From NCBI GenBank assembly GCA_023436485.1, contig JAEZIU010000226.1, forward strand, positions 1-7,402: a stretch of DNA of 7,402 nt, written 5' to 3'. The translations under genes and the position numbers were made by a program. Below, piece after piece: positions 6,332 to 7,402 of the stretch. How positions within the stretch are numbered: position 1 is the stretch's first letter; every line of letters begins with the position of its first letter. Under the pieces are notes generated by a model. The model did no database searches and had not been told where the DNA came from. It worked only from the letters and a program-made list of their open reading frames with translations. The DNA comes from Bacillota bacterium. GTDB taxonomy: Bacteria > Bacillota > Clostridia > Acetivibrionales > DSM-1351.

Positions 6332-6435
6332 AGGTACATTTAAAAAAGTAAACCCCATTAAGGGAAAATATAATTATGCCAGGCGTTAAACTAACATTTC
6401 CAGATTTGTACAGATAATGGAAAAAGCAAAGTAAC

Positions 6436-6464
6436 TTGACATATAGGACATAGACACTTATAAT
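6436..6464 (+). promoter_or_regulatory. Consensus sigma-A promoter for sigH
   Basis: TTGACA (6436-6441), a 17-bp spacer and TATAAT (6459-6464) match the sigma-A consensus at all twelve bases and in spacing. Transcription should start near 6471-6473, leaving a leader of about 55 to 70 nt before sigH. A promoter this strong would usually be held in check by a repressor, and a dyad overlies it. Confidence 0.9.
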
Positions 6465-6481
6465 TTTAAATGAGTGTCTAT
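6450..6481. promoter_or_regulatory. Inverted repeat over the sigH promoter (candidate operator)
   Basis: ATAGACACT (6450-6458) and AGTGTCTAT (6473-6481) are exact reverse complements. The pairing can extend by one G-T and two A-T pairs around an 8-nt loop. The left arm fills the second half of the promoter spacer and the right arm covers the expected start site, with the -10 between them, a layout typical of a repressor operator. The regulator is unknown. In a transcript reading through from rlmB the same bases could fold into a hairpin, but only the weak ATCTTTATTT follows, so termination would be inefficient. Confidence 0.55.
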
Positions 6482-6525
6482 ATCTTTATTTAGTAATATT
6501 TCTTACCATACTTATGTAAGCCAAA

Positions 6526-7188
6526 ATGGGGGCAACTGTATTGAAAACTAACTTAACGGCGGCTGAGGTCTATCAAACATATTCTGGTATGGTTGACGAA
6601 GATGTAATACTAGAGGCTAGAGCAGGTGAGCAACAAGCTTTGGAATATCTTATTAACAAGTATAAAAGTTTTGTTCGAGCAAAAGCCAGAACATACTTCC
6701 TAATAGGTGCAGACAGAGAAGACATCATTCAGGAAGGTATGATTGGACTTTTTAAGGCTATCCGGGACTACAATATGGACAAGCTTTCATCCTTTAGGGC
6801 ATTCGCAGAACTCTGTATTACCAGGCAAATAATTACCGCTATTAAAACTGCTACCAGACAAAAACATATTCCGTTAAATTCATATGTATCTTTGAATAAG
6901 CCCATTTTTGATGAAGAATCTGACCGAACCTTGATGGACATAATCAGTGAGGAGAGTATAAGCGATCCGGAAGAGTTGATTATAAACAGGGAAGAAATCC
7001 GTGGCATAGAAAACAAGATGGGTGAGATTTTGAGTTCCCTTGAATGGGAAGTTTTGACGTCATATCTCGATGGTAAATCTTACCAAGAGATTGCGGAAGA
7101 TTTGGACAGGCATGTAAAATCTATCGACAACGCGTTACAGCGTGTAAAACGTAAATTGGAGAAATATCTTGAAGAACAGAAAGCCTAA
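6526..7188 (+). CDS. sigH: RNA polymerase sigma-H factor (sigma-70 family)
   Basis: Alternative sigma factor that directs RNA polymerase to transition-phase, competence and early sporulation genes in Bacillus and to sporulation genes in Clostridia. The 220-residue reading closely resembles B. subtilis SigH from about residue 25 on. Region 2 covers about 40-110, with GADREDIIQEGMIGLFKAIRDYN (61-83) and SFRAFAELCITRQIITAIKTATRQKH as core-binding and -10-recognition helices. The SigH signature LNSYVSLNKPIFDEESDRTLMD follows. Region 4 holds the helix-turn-helix DGKSYQEIAEDLDRHVKSIDNALQRVKRKL (182-211). The ATG at 6526 has no Shine-Dalgarno before it. The TTG at 6541 has GGGGG eight bases upstream and would give a 215-residue protein, so it may be the real start. 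It has its own consensus promoter. The yacP/rae1 gene often found just before sigH is absent. Confidence 0.95.
   Translation: MGATVLKTNLTAAEVYQTYSGMVDEDVILEARAGEQQALEYLINKYKSFVRAKARTYFLIGADREDIIQEGMIGLFKAIRDYNMDKLSSFRAFAELCITRQIITAIKTATRQKHIPLNSYVSLNKPIFDEESDRTLMDIISEESISDPEELIINREEIRGIENKMGEILSSLEWEVLTSYLDGKSYQEIAEDLDRHVKSIDNALQRVKRKLEKYLEEQKA
6528..6543 (+). promoter_or_regulatory. Candidate ribosome binding site and TTG start of sigH
   Basis: GGGGG (6528-6532) is eight bases before TTG (6541-6543), the usual Shine-Dalgarno distance. It pairs imperfectly with the anti-Shine-Dalgarno (GGGGG against GGAGG). The upstream ATG 6526 is preceded only by TAAGCCAAA, with no purine-rich site. A start-stop pair, ATGTAA, sits at 6514-6519. 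Confidence 0.5.
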
Positions 7189-7191
7189 TTT

Positions 7192-7208
7192 CGCTAAATT
7201 GGCGTTTT
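7192..7208 (+). terminator. Weak intrinsic terminator after sigH
   Basis: CGCTA (7192-7196) can pair with TGGCG (7200-7204), including one T-G pair, around a 3-nt loop, and TTTT (7205-7208) follows. The stem is short and the T run brief, so some transcripts may continue into the tRNA genes. Confidence 0.4.
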
Positions 7209-7214
7209 CAGTAC

Positions 7215-7244
7215 TGGACTATATAGCTCATAACATGCTATAAT
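7215..7244 (+). promoter_or_regulatory. Promoter for the tRNA genes
   Basis: TATAAT (7239-7244) is preceded by TGC, making a perfect extended -10 (TGCTATAAT). A -35-like TGGACT (7215-7220, 4 of 6 matches) lies 18 bp upstream. Transcription would start about 20 bp before tRNA-Gly, as is common for tRNA operons. Confidence 0.7.
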
Positions 7245-7271
7245 ACGTTCGTTCTAGTGTCCCGTACGTAT

Positions 7272-7345
7272 GCGGGTGTAGTTCAATGGTAGAACATCAG
7301 CTTCCCAAGCTGACAGCGTGGGTTCGATTCCCATCACCCGCTCCA
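7272..7345 (+). tRNA. tRNA-Gly, anticodon CCC
   Basis: The complete 74-nt cloverleaf can be drawn by hand. The acceptor GCGGGTG (7272-7278) pairs with CACCCGC (7335-7341), and the D stem is GTTC/GAAC. The anticodon stem TCAGC/GCTGA closes the loop TTCCCAA, with CCC at 7304-7306. There is a 4-nt variable loop, and the T arm GTGGG/CCCAT closes the loop TTCGATT. The discriminator is T and the CCA end is encoded (7343-7345). It reads only GGG codons by standard pairing and is therefore normally an extra isoacceptor beside UCC and GCC. It is the first tRNA of a likely operon, six bases before tRNA-Thr. Confidence 0.95.
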
Positions 7346-7351
7346 AAATAT

Positions 7352-7402
7352 GCTCCCATAGCTCAGTTGGCAGAGCGCATCCATGGTAAGGATGAGGTCA
7401 TC
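7352..7402 (+). tRNA. tRNA-Thr, anticodon GGT (cut by window end)
   Basis: The first 51 nt of a tRNA are present: 5' acceptor strand GCTCCCA (7352-7358), D stem GCTC/GAGC, anticodon stem CATCC/GGATG and loop ATGGTAA with anticodon GGT at 7385-7387. It decodes ACC and ACU. The variable loop begins at 7395; the T arm and 3' acceptor lie beyond the window, so acceptor pairing cannot be checked. Confidence 0.9.

Noticed and set aside
6352..6423. Small repeats CCCC/GGG and TTTCCA/TGGAAA between rlmB and sigH
   Set aside because: The arms are 3-6 bp and no T run follows; they are not distinguishable from chance.
1..7402. CRISPR array, insertion sequence, toxin-antitoxin or defence genes
   Set aside because: No regularly spaced repeats, transposase motifs or flanking inverted repeats are seen, and every coding stretch except the first is a recognised housekeeping or peptidase family.

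Overview
The window reads as a chromosomal housekeeping segment of a low-to-moderate GC, spore-forming Firmicute of the class Clostridia. The best guess is the Ruminiclostridium/Clostridium cellulolyticum neighbourhood, but that rests on the general look of the proteins, not on a search. Support comes from a SigH-type sigma factor, a Mini-RNase III gene, Gram-positive ribosome binding sites with near-consensus sigma-A promoters, and the partly conserved Firmicute order cysE-cysS-mrnC-rlmB-sigH. Every gene is on the plus strand.

Layout. Positions 1-537 hold the 3' part of an unrecognised gene, closed by a strong intrinsic terminator (555-583). Next come cysE (serine O-acetyltransferase, 723-1406) and cysS (cysteinyl-tRNA synthetase, 1476-2861), ending in another strong terminator (2902-2934). 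A leaderless NlpC/P60-SH3 protein (2993-3826) and an ExoA/Xth-family AP endonuclease (3893-4660) follow. The 260-bp gap 4661-4920 is not ordinary spacer: with the end of exoA it holds five exact TTATNCACA DnaA boxes, at least two near-matches, and a promoter for the next genes. Then come mrnC (Mini-RNase III, 4921-5340) and rlmB (23S rRNA 2'-O-methyltransferase with a long basic N-terminal tail, 5372-6331). The gap 6332-6525 carries an exactly consensus sigma-A promoter (TTGACA, 17 bp, TATAAT) overlaid by a dyad. It is followed by sigH (6526-7188, true start probably TTG 6541), a tRNA promoter, tRNA-Gly(CCC) and the first two thirds of tRNA-Thr(GGT), cut by the window end.

How the genes fit together. 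CysE makes O-acetylserine for cysteine synthesis and CysS charges tRNA-Cys, so these two link cysteine supply to translation. MrnC and RlmB both act on 23S rRNA (end maturation and 2'-O-methylation). SigH drives the transition to stationary phase and sporulation in Bacillus. Compared with the Bacillus subtilis order gltX-cysE-cysS-mrnC-rlmB-yacP(rae1)-sigH (from memory), the NlpC/P60 gene and exoA are interposed after cysS. The yacP/rae1 gene is absent between rlmB and sigH, and no gltX or T-box leader lies before cysE.

The most interesting non-coding signals are the DnaA-box cluster (a possible datA-like or DBC-like DnaA-binding locus, or DnaA control of mrnC-rlmB) and the dyad-overlaid sigH promoter. 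No CRISPR array, insertion sequence, transposase or defence cassette is visible.
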